Assembly (NCBI GenBank): GCA_965112735.1
Contig: OZ218954.1
Coordinates: forward strand, 3,844,001-3,908,000
Direction of reading: 5' to 3'
DNA: 64,000 bases
Source of the DNA: Phaeosaccion multiseriatum
Lineage: Eukaryota > Ochrophyta, other classes
The notes under the pieces were generated by a model. The model had not been told where the DNA came from. It searched no databases and saw only the letters and a program-made list of their open reading frames with translations. Below are positions 10,445 to 22,700 of this stretch, piece after piece. Every line of letters starts with the position of its first letter. Position 1 is the stretch's first letter. Both the position numbers and the translations under genes were made by a program.

Positions 10445-13400
10445 ATGAGGCATTGCGAAAGGAAGGGGGGGAAAGTAGCGGCAGCAGCAGCAGTTTTACT
10501 CTGCAACCAAAGCCAAAGCTTCGTCGTACCCACTGCTCTCACAGCAGCACCGAGAAGCAGGAGCAGCGTGGGTGTAAGGAGACATGGCGGTCGCAGCAGC
10601 AGCAGCAGTAGTAGCAGAACTAGGAGCAGCTTGCTGGGCAGGGGGGTTCAGCCGCATTCCGTGGCTCAAGGGTGGCGGCAGCTGGCCCTTCCACGGCAAG
10701 GCCCTGGTGAGAGCAACTTTGCACCAACATCAGTACTGTCCTGTATTTGCCCCTCACTCACTCCCCTTACTCCTGATTTAACAGCGACAGTGGCTCACGC
10801 CGGAGCCGATCCGAAGGGCCTTCCTCCGGACAGCCTCGATCTAAAGGAAGCAGTTGATAAGGACCTCGTCAGGGTGCTGCTGCTGGGAGAGGTGGGTGGG
10901 GCGAGAGGGGGGCGGAGATTGTTGGGTAGGAACCGAACGGAAGACAGAAGGCAGGGAGCGAGGGGGGGAGAGACAGTCGACCCAGACGCTGCTTGTGAGC
11001 CTGTTCCTTGTTTCAGCAGTCCATCCCTTGTGTCTGTCTGGCGTCTCAACAGGTGCTCGTGTTGGCGGCGGCGGTGGTGTTGGCTGCCAATCTGAACATC
11101 AAACTCGTGCAGGACACTCTTCAGGGCCTCTCTGAAACGCAGGACGTGCTCGTTGGACTGGCTGGTGGTGTCCCGCCCTTCCTCGCCAGGTTGGACGTCT
11201 AGACAGCCCCCTCCAGTTTCTCTTTCTCTCCCTCTCCCTCTCACTCTCCTCCCTCTTCTCCTTTCTCTCCGTTGTCTCTCTTTCGTCCGTATTTTACTCA
11301 CGACCTACCGCTTTGTCTCCCTCCATCGCTGTCCTCCCCTCCCCGAATGCGTCCCTCTGCCCCCCCCGGCTGTCTTAATCCCTATTACGCATTTCCTCCC
11401 CTACCCACCGCAGTGCTGTGCTGGAGGCGTCCCGAGTGGGCTTCTTCAAGGAAATCGATCAGGTGCGGCAGAGAAGGGGACACGAAACTGAGACTGAAAC
11501 TGATCTGAGTGGGTCGTTGTATGGGGCTGGCTGACGAAGCTGAAAGGGGTGGGGGGTAAGCAGCAGTGGCAGTGAGTCGTCTCGCCTATGCTTCCCCTCC
11601 TTACCCCTCCTTCCGGTGGACAGGATACGCGGCTGTACGTGCTGCGGGTCTTCGGCTACGGGCAAACCTTCCCCCGCTTGCTGGCGCCGGCCTTGGGCCT
11701 CGCCGTCGTGGCTGGCGTGTGCGAGGAGACATTCTTCCGCGGTGTGCTACTCCACGCCCTGCTGCCCGTCGTCGGACCGCTGCTCGCGCTGGTGCTCTCC
11801 AGCCTGGCCTTTGGCTTTGCGCACACGCCCGTGCCGGGTGGGTGGGTGGGTGGGTGGGTGGGTGGTTACCTACGGCTAACAGACACCCATGATTGAAGGC
11901 CCTGCCCCCCTCCCTGCCCCCCTCAGGTGCGAGTGCCTATGTGGAGGTAGTGTACGGCGCGGTGTTCGGCCTCGTGTACCTCTCCACAGGTGGCAACCTC
12001 GCCGCTGCCATGGCCGCCCACGTATGCTTTGATCTTCTCACCTTCCTCGAGGTGCGTCGCACTGTCCCGCTTCCTTCCTTCTTTCCTTCCTTCGTGTAGG
12101 CCGGGCCGGAGCGAAGGAAGGGCGAGGGAGTGTTGCCCAGGGTCCATTGCTGCCCAATGCACCACCCGACTGTCTCCTCCACTCCTCTGCTGTGAAGGAG
12201 CGCACATTCGGGACCGCTTTCCAACTTCGGCCTACCCCCCCCCCCCCCTCAGGTGCACTACCGAGCGAGCTCGCGCCTGTCTGACTCCCTGGCGCTGCTG
12301 CAGGAGCGCGTGGAGAGGGATTCGGCGCCCGCACCGCTGCCCTCGAGAGTCGAGGTGAACAAGCGCCTGAGGGACATGGACAGGGCCTTCCGCCTCAAGC
12401 CGGGCTTCTTTGACATGGTGCGAAGGGCGGCAGGGGCGGTGGGGTAGGTTTTGTTAAGTGGATGGGTGTCAGTCAGTAGCAAAAGTACGACTCTTAACAG
12501 CATGGTGCTTTAGCCTACATGGTGCAATAGCCTACCGCATCTCATACTTCGTACCATATCGCCTGCAGAGACTGGAAGTGCATGAAGCAGCGATCGCTCC
12601 GTTGTCTCCTCTCCTTTTCCGTTACCGAGTCTTTCTCCCCTCTCTCCCCTTCTCCCTTCCGCCCTCCCCTCTTCTGTCCGCAGGCCAGGGCCGTCTTCGA
12701 ACAGGTCAGGAGCAGTGTGCGTGCGTGCGTGCGTGCGTGTGTGTGTGCATGTGTATGTGCGTGTATGCGTGTGTGTGAGAGAGAGAGTGTGTGTGCCTGT
12801 GTATATGCGAGCGAGAGATTTGATAGCTTACTGACTGCTACCTTCGCCTCCTTGTCATCTGCGCCTGTCGCCCATTCTTCTTCTCTCCTCTCTTTCTGCT
12901 TCAGCTGGACATGGACGGCAACGGAGGCATTGACATGCGAGAGCTGCAGTTGGGCATTCGCACCTTCGGAGCCTTCATGCCTGGCGACGACGTGGTGGCC
13001 CTGATGGGGAGGGCAGACCTTGATCGCAACGGACAGATCGACTTGTCTGAGTTCGTGCGGCTGCTCATCATCAACGCCAAAGACGTGGAGGCGCAGAAGC
13101 TGGAGTAGCAGGGGCAGCCTTGGGTGATGCAGCAGGAGGAGGAGCAGGAGGAGAAGGAGAACTGGGCGGGCTCTTGATCAAAGAAGAGATGAGATGGCAA
13201 GATAGACCGGCGAGGGAGACAGGCGGCCGACAGAGGGTGAGGCGGTGATTTGCGAGAGGTGCTTGCTCACGGCTGCCGACCACCAGGAGGGCCTTCGGAA
13301 GCTGAAAGGAGGTTCACTTGACGAGGGTGTTGCAAGGCGGGTAAGCACGGCTTCGAGCATCCCCGCCCGAGCAGCAAAGAGAGAAGAGAACTCATTGAGA

Positions 13401-13560
13401 CTGGCGGGGCGTGGGGAAGTGTCGCACCTTAGCAGATCCCCCTTCGCAGGTCCTGTGATGGGGAGTGGTTCATGCTCCCGGGATGTAAAAAGTGACACAT
13501 GCAAAGGACCTTCCTCTTGATTGCAGTGGGTGCTACTCAGGTCAGGCAGTGCTCGCAAGT
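10090..13560 (+). repeat. Tandem segmental duplication, copy A
   Basis: This roughly 3.5-kb block, comprising promoter, nine-exon gene and 3' flank, is paralogous to 14190-17600. Exon boundaries, intron positions and much intron sequence are shared; upstream, both copies carry ACATCAGTGAGGTC and a conserved ATTACCACCACGTG-like segment. Similarity in the 3' flank continues through GGAGGGCCTTCGGAAGCTGA and beyond. Confidence 0.85.
10445..13108 (+). CDS. CPBP (CAAX/Rce1-like) intramembrane protease fused to two EF-hands, copy A
   Basis: Nine exons: 10445-10706, 10785-10891, 11053-11189, 11414-11462, 11624-11837, 11927-12051, 12253-12417, 12684-12704, 12905-13108; 427 residues. Catalytic motifs of the CPBP family are present: EETFFRG (Glu219-Glu220, Arg224), FGFAH (His252) and HVCFD (His288), set in hydrophobic segments. 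These glutamyl-type metalloproteases cut within membranes. The last two exons encode paired calcium loops, DMDGNGGIDMRE (362-373) and DLDRNGQIDLSE (398-409), both with full ligand patterns. The leader (VAAAAAVLLCNQSQSFVVPTA) resembles a signal peptide plus plastid Phe motif. Calcium control of proteolysis is an inference. The stop at 13106-13108 (TAG) stands where copy B has CAG, so A lacks B's last residues. Confidence 0.85.
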
Positions 13561-14542
13561 AAGACAATCAAGCGAGACCTTTATTGTTTATTCCAGCTGT
13601 TGTTGCCTTCAGACAGGCTACATTGCCCACAGAGAGGACATATGCCAGCTGTTGCCTTCAGAGAGGAGGGGGAGGTTTTTCTGGCGTGGCGAACCATAGG
13701 CCTTCCAAGTGGGGATGTCGGTACAGACATGGACGTCATTTGTGTTGCCTTCAGATAGGCTACACATCTTTCATCATCTTACCGTATCCAGTCCGTGCGA
13801 GGTACCCCCTCGTGGCTGTCGCCTCTGCGTCACTCTGCCTCGCGCATCTCTCCTAGCTACCCCAGCGCGGGCCAATCCCGCCCCTCGACGCCACCCTCCC
13901 CTCCCCTACTACTTCTCATGGGGCGGGCCGCAGTGATGACCGCGAGGGCTTCCGGTTTGGGTTCGTGTGGGTGCTTTTGCTGGAGAGGATGTCAGCTCCC
14001 GAGGTCGTATCCCCCTCCGTCTCGTCAGTCCTCCCCATCGAGCGATGCACAGTTGATACCAGCCATATCTCGTGCTGGGCCCTCTGGAGCGCCACCCTGC
14101 ACCACACTGCACACTGCCAAGCCTCACCCGCCCCCGGGGGCAAGCCGGGGAAGCCCCCGAAATTTGACCGCCTTTGTGAGTCCAAGAATATATTACCACC
14201 ACGTGGGGTTGAAGACAGAGTTGAGGGTTATACATTAGGAAAAGAGAAAAGAGAGGCGCTCGGTGCAGAGTTGTGAGTGGGCTCAGAGCGAGGTGGCTCA
14301 ACTACAGGTACAAATACATCAGTGAGGTCTGGGACCCGCAGCGGGAACGAGCTTGTACATTCCTCAACTTGTTTCGTTGTGTTCCGCCCGGACGGCAATT
14401 GGCTTGACATTATAAATCCCTTCCCTTCCCTCCAACGCAGACACTCTTCCCTGTCAGAAGCTCCTTGTTAAGATGGATTGTTTCTCATTTCCCCTCCCAC
14501 TCCCATGGCCCTCTCTCGGTATCAGGAGAGAGAACGAAACAT
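13109..14542. other. Intergenic spacer between duplicated protease genes
   Basis: 13109-13560 is the 3' flank shared with copy B (17217-17600). Between 13600 and 13760 the phrase GTTGCCTTCAGA recurs three times. 13795-13870 (GTGGCTGTCGCCTCTGCGTC) also appears after copy B at 17650-17705. 14190-14542 is the promoter and 5' flank of copy B, with a TATA-like ATTATAAATCCC at 14409-14420; the equivalent place in copy A reads ATTTATAGCCC near 10306. No independent gene is seen. Confidence 0.6.
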
Positions 14543-17500
14543 ATGCCGCGATTGTCAGCAGTGCTGCGTGCGGCAGCAGCAGCAGCAGCAGTCCTACTCT
14601 GCAGCCAAAGCGTCAGCCAACGAGTGATGGGCTTCGTCGTACCCACCGCTCTCACAGCAGCAAGAACGAGCAGGAGCAACATGCGTGTAGGGCTGAGACA
14701 TGGCGGCAGTAGCAGCAGCTTGGTGGGCAGCAGAGGGGCGCAGCAGCAGCTGTCACAGCAGCTGGCCCGTCCAAGGGCAGATCCTGGTGAGAACATCGCT
14801 TTTAGTTTTAAAAACGACTTCAGAAACTAACCCTCACAGCCCGAACCCCTCATTCGACAGCGACGGTGGCTCACGCCGCAGTCGGTCCTAAGGGCCCTCC
14901 CCCGGACAGCCTCGCTCTGCTGGAAGGAGTTGACAAGGGCCTCGTCAGGGTGCTGCTGCTGGGAGAGGTGGGTTGGGCGAGAGTGGGGCGGAGATTGTTG
15001 GGTAGGAACGGAACGGAAGACAGAAGGTGGAGAGCGAGGGGGGGAGAGAGTCGACCCAGACGCTGCTTGTGAGCCTGTTCCTTGTTTCAGCAGTCCTGCC
15101 CTCCCCCCCCCCCTTGGTGTTCTGCTCAGGCGCTCGTGTTGGCGGTGGCGGTGGTGTTGGCTGCCCTCCTGCGCATCAACCTCGTGCAGGACACTCTGCA
15201 GGGCCTCTCTGAAGGGCAGGACGTGCTCGTTGGACTGGCTGGTGGTGTCCCGCCCTTCCTCGCCAGGTTGGACGTCTAGACAGCCCCCTCCAGTTTCTCT
15301 TTCTCTCCCTCTCCCTCTCCCTCTCCCTCTTCTCCCTCTTCTCCTTTCTCTCCGCTGTCTCTCTTTTGTCTGTCTTGTACATCACCACCTACCATCCGTC
15401 TCGCTCCATCGCTGTCCTCCCCTCCCCGAATGCGTCCCTCTGCCCCCCCCGGCTGTCTTAATCCCTATTACGCGTGTCCTCTCCTACCCACCGCAGCGCT
15501 GTGCTGGAGGCGTCCCGAGTGGGCTTCTTCAAGGAAATCGATCAGGTGCGGCAGAGAAGGGGCCACGAAACTGAGACTGAAACTGATCTGAGTGGGTCGT
15601 TGTATGGGGCTGGCTGACGAAGCGGACAGAGGTGGGGGGGTAAGCAGCAGTGGCAGTGAGTCGTCTCGCCTATGCTTCCCCTCCTTACCCCCTCCTTCCG
15701 GTGGACAGGATACGCGGCTGTACGTGCTGCGGGTCTTCGGCTACGGGCAAACCTTCCCCCGCTTGCTGGCGCCGGCCTTGGGCCTCGCCGTCGCGGCTGG
15801 CGTGTGCGAGGAGATACTCTTCCGCGGTGTGCTACTCCAAGCCCTGCTGCCCGTCGTCGGATCGCTACCCGCGCTGGCGCTCACCAGCCTGGCCTTTGGC
15901 TTTGCGCACACGCCCGTGCCTGGTGGGTGTGTGGGTGGGTGGGTGTGTGGGTGGTTGCCTACGGCTAACAGACACCCATGATTGAAGGCCCTGCCCCCCT
16001 CCCTGCCCCCCTCAGGTGCGAGTGCCTATGTGGAGGTAGTGTACGGCGCGGTGTTCGGCCTCGTGTACCTCTCCACAGGTGGCAACGTCGCCGCGGCCAT
16101 GGCCGCCCACGTGTGTTACGATCTTCTCACCTTCCTCGAGGTGCGTCGCACTGTCCCGCTTCCTTCCTTCGTGTAGGCCGGGCCCGAGCGAGGGGAGGGC
16201 GAGGGAGTGTTGCCCAGGGTCCACTGCTACCCAATGCACCACCCAACTCTCTCCTCCACTCCTCTGCTGTGAAAGAGCGCACATTCGGGACCGCTTTCCA
16301 ACTTCGGCCTACCCCCCCCCCCCCCCCTCAGGTGCACTACCGAGCGAGCTTGCGCCTGTCTGACTCCCTGGCGCTGCTGCAGGAGCGCGTAGAGAGGGCT
16401 TCGGTGCCCGCACCGCTGCCCTCGAGAGTCGAGGTGAACAAGCGCCTGAGGGACATGGACAGGGCCTTCCGCCTCAAGCCGGGCTTCCTTGACATGGTGC
16501 GAAGGGCGGCATGGTAGTGGGGTAGGTGTGGTGCTAGAGATTACATGGTGTTATTGCCTACCGCATCTCATACCACATAGCGCATCTTATACCACATCGC
16601 CTGCAGAGACTGGAAGTGCATGAATGAAGCAGCGATCGCTCCGTTGTCTCCTCTCCTTTTCCGTTACCGAGTCTGTCTCCCCCCTCCCCCCCCCTCCCTT
16701 CCGCCCTCCCCTCTTCTGTCCGCAGGCCAGGGCCGTCTTCGAACAGGTCAGGAGCAGTGTGTGTGTGTGCATGTGTATGTGTGTGAATCCGTGTGTGTGT
16801 GAGAGAGTGTGTGTGCCTGTGTATATGCGAGCGAGAGAGTTGATAGCTTACTGACTGCATTCCTAACCTTCGCCTGCCTTGTCATCTGCACCGATCGCCC
16901 ATTCTTCTTCTCTCCTCTCTTTCTGCTTCAGCTGGACATGGACGGCAACGGAGGCATTGACATGCGAGAGCTGCAGTTGGGCATTCGCACCTTCGGAGCC
17001 TTCATGTCTGACGACGACGTGGTGGCCCTGATGGGGAGGGCAGACCTTGATCGCAACGGACAGATCGACTTGTCTGAGTTCGTGCGGCTGCTCATCATCA
17101 ACGCCAAAGACTTGGAGGCGCAGAAGCTGGAGCAGCAGGGGCAGCCGTTGGTGGTACAACAGCAGGAGCAGCAGGAGGAGGAGCAGGAGGAGGAGGAGAA
17201 CAAGGCGGGCGCTTGATCGAGGGAGAGAGAGTGAGACAGACCGGCGAGGGAGACAGGCGGCCGAGAGAGGGAGTGTAGCGGTGGTTTGCGAGACGTACTT
17301 ACCGACGGCTGCCGACCACCAGGAGGGCCTTCGGAAGCTGAGTGGAGTTTCACTTGACGAGGGTGTTGCAAGGCGGGTAAACACGGCTTCCAGCATCCCC
17401 GCCCGAGCCGCAAAGAGAGAAGAGAACTCATTGAGACGGGCGGGGCGTGGGGAAGTGTCACACCTTAGCAGATCCCCCCCGCAGGTCCTGTGGGGAGTGG

Positions 17501-17600
17501 TTCACGCTCCCGGGATGTAAAAAGTGATACATTTATATAGTATATATAGTACAGGACCTTCCCTACTCAGGTCAGGCAGTGCTGCGCAAGTAAGACAATC
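14190..17600 (+). repeat. Tandem segmental duplication, copy B
   Basis: Partner of 10090-13560, in the same orientation and about 4.1 kb downstream. Introns have diverged more than exons, although several intron stretches remain nearly identical, for example the exon 4-5 interval and the exon 5-6 interval. This points to a fairly recent duplication. Confidence 0.85.
14543..17216 (+). CDS. CPBP (CAAX/Rce1-like) intramembrane protease fused to two EF-hands, copy B
   Basis: Nine exons matching copy A one for one: 14543-14786, 14861-14967, 15130-15266, 15497-15545, 15709-15922, 16016-16140, 16332-16496, 16726-16746, 16932-17216; 448 residues. The protease motifs are EEILFRG (Glu213-Glu214, Arg218), FGFAH (His246) and HVCYD (His282). 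EF-hand loops DMDGNGGIDMRE and DLDRNGQIDLSE follow. The leader ([20 protein letters not shown], then GFVVPTALTAA) again looks like a plastid-type bipartite signal. Unlike A, the protein continues past KLEQQGQ into a Gln/Glu-rich tail ending KAGA. Differences from A are mostly conservative (His/Gln after GVLL, Phe/Leu in the GFFDM/GFLDM segment), which suggests both copies stay functional. Confidence 0.86.
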
Positions 17601-17722
17601 AAGCAAAGTATTTATTCCCTCTACCGTGTCCCGTCCGTGCGAGTTACACCCTCGTGGCTGTCGCCTCTGCGTCAACCGGCCCCGTCCGTGCGAGTTACCC
17701 CAGCGCGGACCCCTCCCCCCTC
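17217..17722. other. 3' flank of protease copy B
   Basis: Non-coding flank shared with copy A up to about 17600, followed by GTGGCTGTCGCCTCTGCGTC (also at 13811) and two copies of CCGTCCGTGCGAGTTA. The CTGT array begins immediately after. Confidence 0.6.
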
Positions 17723-18810
<1,088 letters not shown>

Positions 18811-18830
<20 letters not shown>

Positions 18831-18896
18831 CTGGCCCTGTTTGTGCTACTCAGAGGTGGAACGCACCGCCTCTGCTGCTCGGTTCATTCTGCGTGT
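18811..18896 (+). repeat. Dispersed ~85-bp repeat next to CTGT array, copy 1
   Basis: The core GAGGTGGAACGCACCGCCTC, flanked by TGTGCGCTC on the array side and CATTCTG on the other, matches the reverse complement of 63862-63953 over about 85 bp with few differences. In both places CTGT units adjoin the same end. Confidence 0.8.
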
Positions 18897-19734
18897 ACCG
18901 GAGCGCATTCCTCTTGTTCGCTGCATGACGGCGGCTGCTGCGGCTGGGCTGCTCCTCGCCTTGACCTTCCTGTCTACGAGCAGCGGCGGCAGGTAACGTA
19001 GAGGAGGGGATTCTATTGACTTACAGGAATCAACCTAAGAACTGCGTACGTGTGTGCGTGTATCGAGGGCCCACGAAGGACCCTTCTACTCTCCCTCCTG
19101 GCCGAGGAAGGGGAGCGCTCGTCCGCCACCGCGGTTGAGCCGTCCAAGGAAGGCGCGCTCCCGCTTCAGAGCAAGCCATATCTGATGGCTGCAGCTGATG
19201 ATGATGACGCGTCGAAGTTTGGAGAGGACGTGGTGGTGCGCCTGGTGCGGGAGACGACGTGCTCGGCAAGGGCGTGGAGGAGGGATTGTGCCGGTCCGCC
19301 CGAGTCGTCCATGGGTCTTGAGAGTGAGTCTCCAGTGTGGCTGCGTCATGATGATTGTTTAACGAGCGGGTACCCTCCAGCTGAGCGGTATGCCCACTGC
19401 CATCTCCAGGCTCAGGCTCAGGCTCAGGGGGGGGGGGGCACATCCATATTCACAGAGGGTGACGATAAGTTCCGAAGAATCTCTCCACTTTCGTCGAGAG
19501 AACTCGCACCCTTTTTTTTGTTTTTATTTTTTCCTTCTCCCCCTTCTCGTCCTCCTCCGCCTCCGCCTCCTCTTCCTCCTCCTCGTCGTCGTCGTCCTGC
19601 TGCTGCTACTGCTACTGCTACTGCTACTGCTGCTGCTGCTGCTGCTACTGCTACTGTATCACCAACTGCTGCTGCTGCTGCTACTTCTACTACTACTGCT
19701 GCTGCTACTTCTACTACTACTGCTGCTGCTACTT

Positions 19735-19773
<39 letters not shown>
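18897..19773. other. Intergenic, vasohibin 3' flank
   Basis: Contains GACTTACAGGAATCAACC at 19018-19035, a member of a small dispersed family, and a run of ACTGCT triplets at 19596-19780 in which a CAGTTGGTGATACAG copy (minus strand, 19648-19676) is embedded. A long forward ORF here is Leu/Ser/Thr low complexity and not credible as a gene. Confidence 0.6.
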
Positions 19774-19778
<5 letters not shown>

Positions 19779-22700
19779 GTATCACCAACTGTTCAATGTG
19801 AGAACTTTTCCGATTTCGCACTGCTCCTGTGCCTGTCCCTGCCGCCGCTGCCGCCGCCGCTGCCGCTACAGCTACCAACGCCTCTGCCCCTTCGGTGTCA
19901 ACTCTCGACCCCTCCCCTAGTGGCCGTTTGGCCACCCCTCCTTGTCCTCCTCCTCCTCTTTCTCCTTTTCCTTCTTCTTCTCCTGCTCCTCCTGCTCCTC
20001 CTGCTCCTCCTTCTCCTTCTCCTTCTCCTGCTCCTTCTCCTTCTCCTTCTCCTTCTCCTTTTCCTTCTCCTCCTCCTCCTCCTCCTCCTCCTGCTCCTCC
20101 TGCTCCTCCTGCTCCTTCTGCTCCTCCTGTTCCTCCTCCTTCTCCCTCTCCTTCTCCTTCTCCTCCTCCTCCTCCTGCTCCTCCTCCTCCTCCTCCTCCT
20201 GCTCCTCCTCCTCCTCCTCCTCCTCCTCCTCCTGCTCCTCCTCTCTCTCTTAATTGCCCACTCGCTGGGGCCGACATGAGGGTTCTTCTCCCTACCGCCT
20301 CTGTCACCACCTCTCCTGCTGGTCCCTGCTCTTCCTGTGCATCTATTGCCAAACCCTCCCCCTCCTCTGCCTGCTGCAGCTGCAGTATCACGAACTGCTG
20401 CTTCCGGCGGCACGGTTCGTCTCCCCCCTCCCCCTGACCAGCGGTGGCGCTTGAAGCTGGACCATGCGCAGACCGCAGACTAAGCTGCTCCTGTATCACC
20501 AGCTGCTGCCCTTGCTGCGCTGACTGTGCCTGCTGCTGCGGCGGGGTCGCTTCCATGCTCTGACTGCGGCAGTGGTGCTGCCGCCCCCTGCGCTTGATCG
20601 GGGACTGAAAGGAGGGGTTGGTAGTGGTGGTTGTTGTTGTGGTGGTGGTGGTGATGGTGGTGATGGTGGTGGTGGTGGTGGTGGTGGTGGTGGGGATGGT
20701 GTAAGGAGGAGGAGGAGGAGGGGGATGATGAGGAGAAGCAGTCGTAGCAGTGTCGATGGGAGGGAGGAGACAGAGGCAGAACAGGCCAGCATCACAACAG
20801 AGAGACATCTTTGACGCTCTTACGTAAGGACAACATCTCACCTTGCTCCTGTTCGCCTTCGAGGGCGACCGCACGGGTGACTTGGACGGGGATCTGGACC
20901 TACTGCCTGGGCCTGGGCTGTCCAACAGCTGCACCCCCTGCTGTATCACCAACTGCTGCCCCTGCGGCCCCTCCGCCACATCGACTCGGACACCGTCAGT
21001 TTCGTCTTTGGCGGAGCTGTGTTTGGTGAGGAGAGCGTGCGAGGGGACGGCGCCGGTGAGGAGGAAGGTCTCGAGCAGAGAGGGAGCGGCGCTCACAAAG
21101 GCGTCGAGGTCGGCGTGCAGCTGCGGGAGGGAGTGAGGGAGGGCGTAGCGGGGGAGGGAGGGAGGGAAAGACATGGACGTTGAAGGTGTCAGAAGAAGGT
21201 TGGGTTCATTCGCGGCCAGCAGCAGTTGGTGATATAGCAGCAACACTGGTACACTCGAAACTGGGGGACGAGGCCAGGCCGTGTCGGCTGCGAACAGACG
21301 GAAGGCAGAATGCCGACACTTCACTTGGCACATGAGAGGCTCATCCCTCGACAGATGTGTGTAGATACGTAAGGAGATGTGACAGATACGTAAGGAGATG
21401 TGATAGATGCGACAAGTCCCTCAGGAGCATCTCGCTCCAATCACCAAAGAAGCGAAGCAGATGGCGCTCTGCGAACGGATCGTTCTCCGAACAAGAGAGA
21501 AGGGCGAGAGAGAAGATAGAGGAGAGGGAGATATGCTGCTGCTCACCTCCTCTCTCTTGTCGTCCCCTATGCCGTCATCCACGCACACGGCGAGCACCTT
21601 CCACTTGACGGGATGGTTCGACGCCACATCGTGTGGCAGGGGGAAGCCGATGTACACCTAGACAAGGGAGGGGATGGGAGCAAAGGGGGAGGGGGTGGGA
21701 GCAGAGGGGAACGGCAAGGGGAAGTGGAAGGGGAAGGGAAAGGGGGAAGGGGAAGGGGGAAGGGTCAGGGACCGGCCCATGGGTGATGATTCGGGCTGCC
21801 ACGCTCCACCCCTCGGAGAAAGCGCGTCAGCAACAGCCTATCAGCCTAGGGGACTTGAAGTACAAACCCTTCTTTTGTCGACTTTCAGCACCCCATATCG
21901 TTGAGACAGACTCTACATATGTCTTGAAGTATGGGCGGGTAGGCGAGTCGTCATCATCTGCTCCTACTGCTGTCATCATCTGCTCCTGCTAATGTCATCA
22001 TCTGCTCCTACTGCTGTCATCATCTGCTCCTGCTAATGTCATCATCTGCTCCTACTGCTGTCATCATCTGCTCCTGCTAATGTCATCATCTGCTCCTACT
22101 GCTGTCATCATCTGCTCCTGCTACTGCTGCTTGTGCTTGGGCCCTACCTTGAGCAGCTCGTGCCAACACGCTGCGTAGCTCCGTCTGTACTCCTCAATGA
22201 GTTCACTGAAGGTGTTGTACTTCAAGTCCTGGTGCAACACATGTGGAAGCACATGAGAGGGCGAAAGATGCGGTTACAGAAGAGCCTTAACAGTAGAAGA
22301 TGCGTTTCCCCTTCCTCGTCCGCCCCTGTGGGGGAGCAAGAGGGGTCTTTGAACAGCCCGCCCTGTGCCATGAGGCCAGGAGTAGGACTCATCAACAAGA
22401 GAGAGAGAGACCAAGGTGAGTACGTAAGAGTACGGAAGAATATACCTTGTGCATGAGGGTGTTCCTCCTGCTGATGCCCAGGGCGCCCCACTTGCCCTTG
22501 AAGCGCACCGCCAGCACGATGTGGCGATACACCCTGCACTCACAGATGACGTACACAGGGCACGCCATAGGAGGCACACGGACGGAAGGGAAAGAGACTT
22601 GAGTATACACACACGACACCAACAGCAGCACCAGCTCACCAACAGCAGCAGCAGCCCAGCAGACTTAGAAGCCCCCCCCCTCCCCTTTAGCCTCATCAGA

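Noticed and set aside
19050-20279. 409-codon forward ORF rich in Leu, Ser and Thr
   Set aside because: Low complexity, antisense to the phased last exon of vasohibin; no family features.
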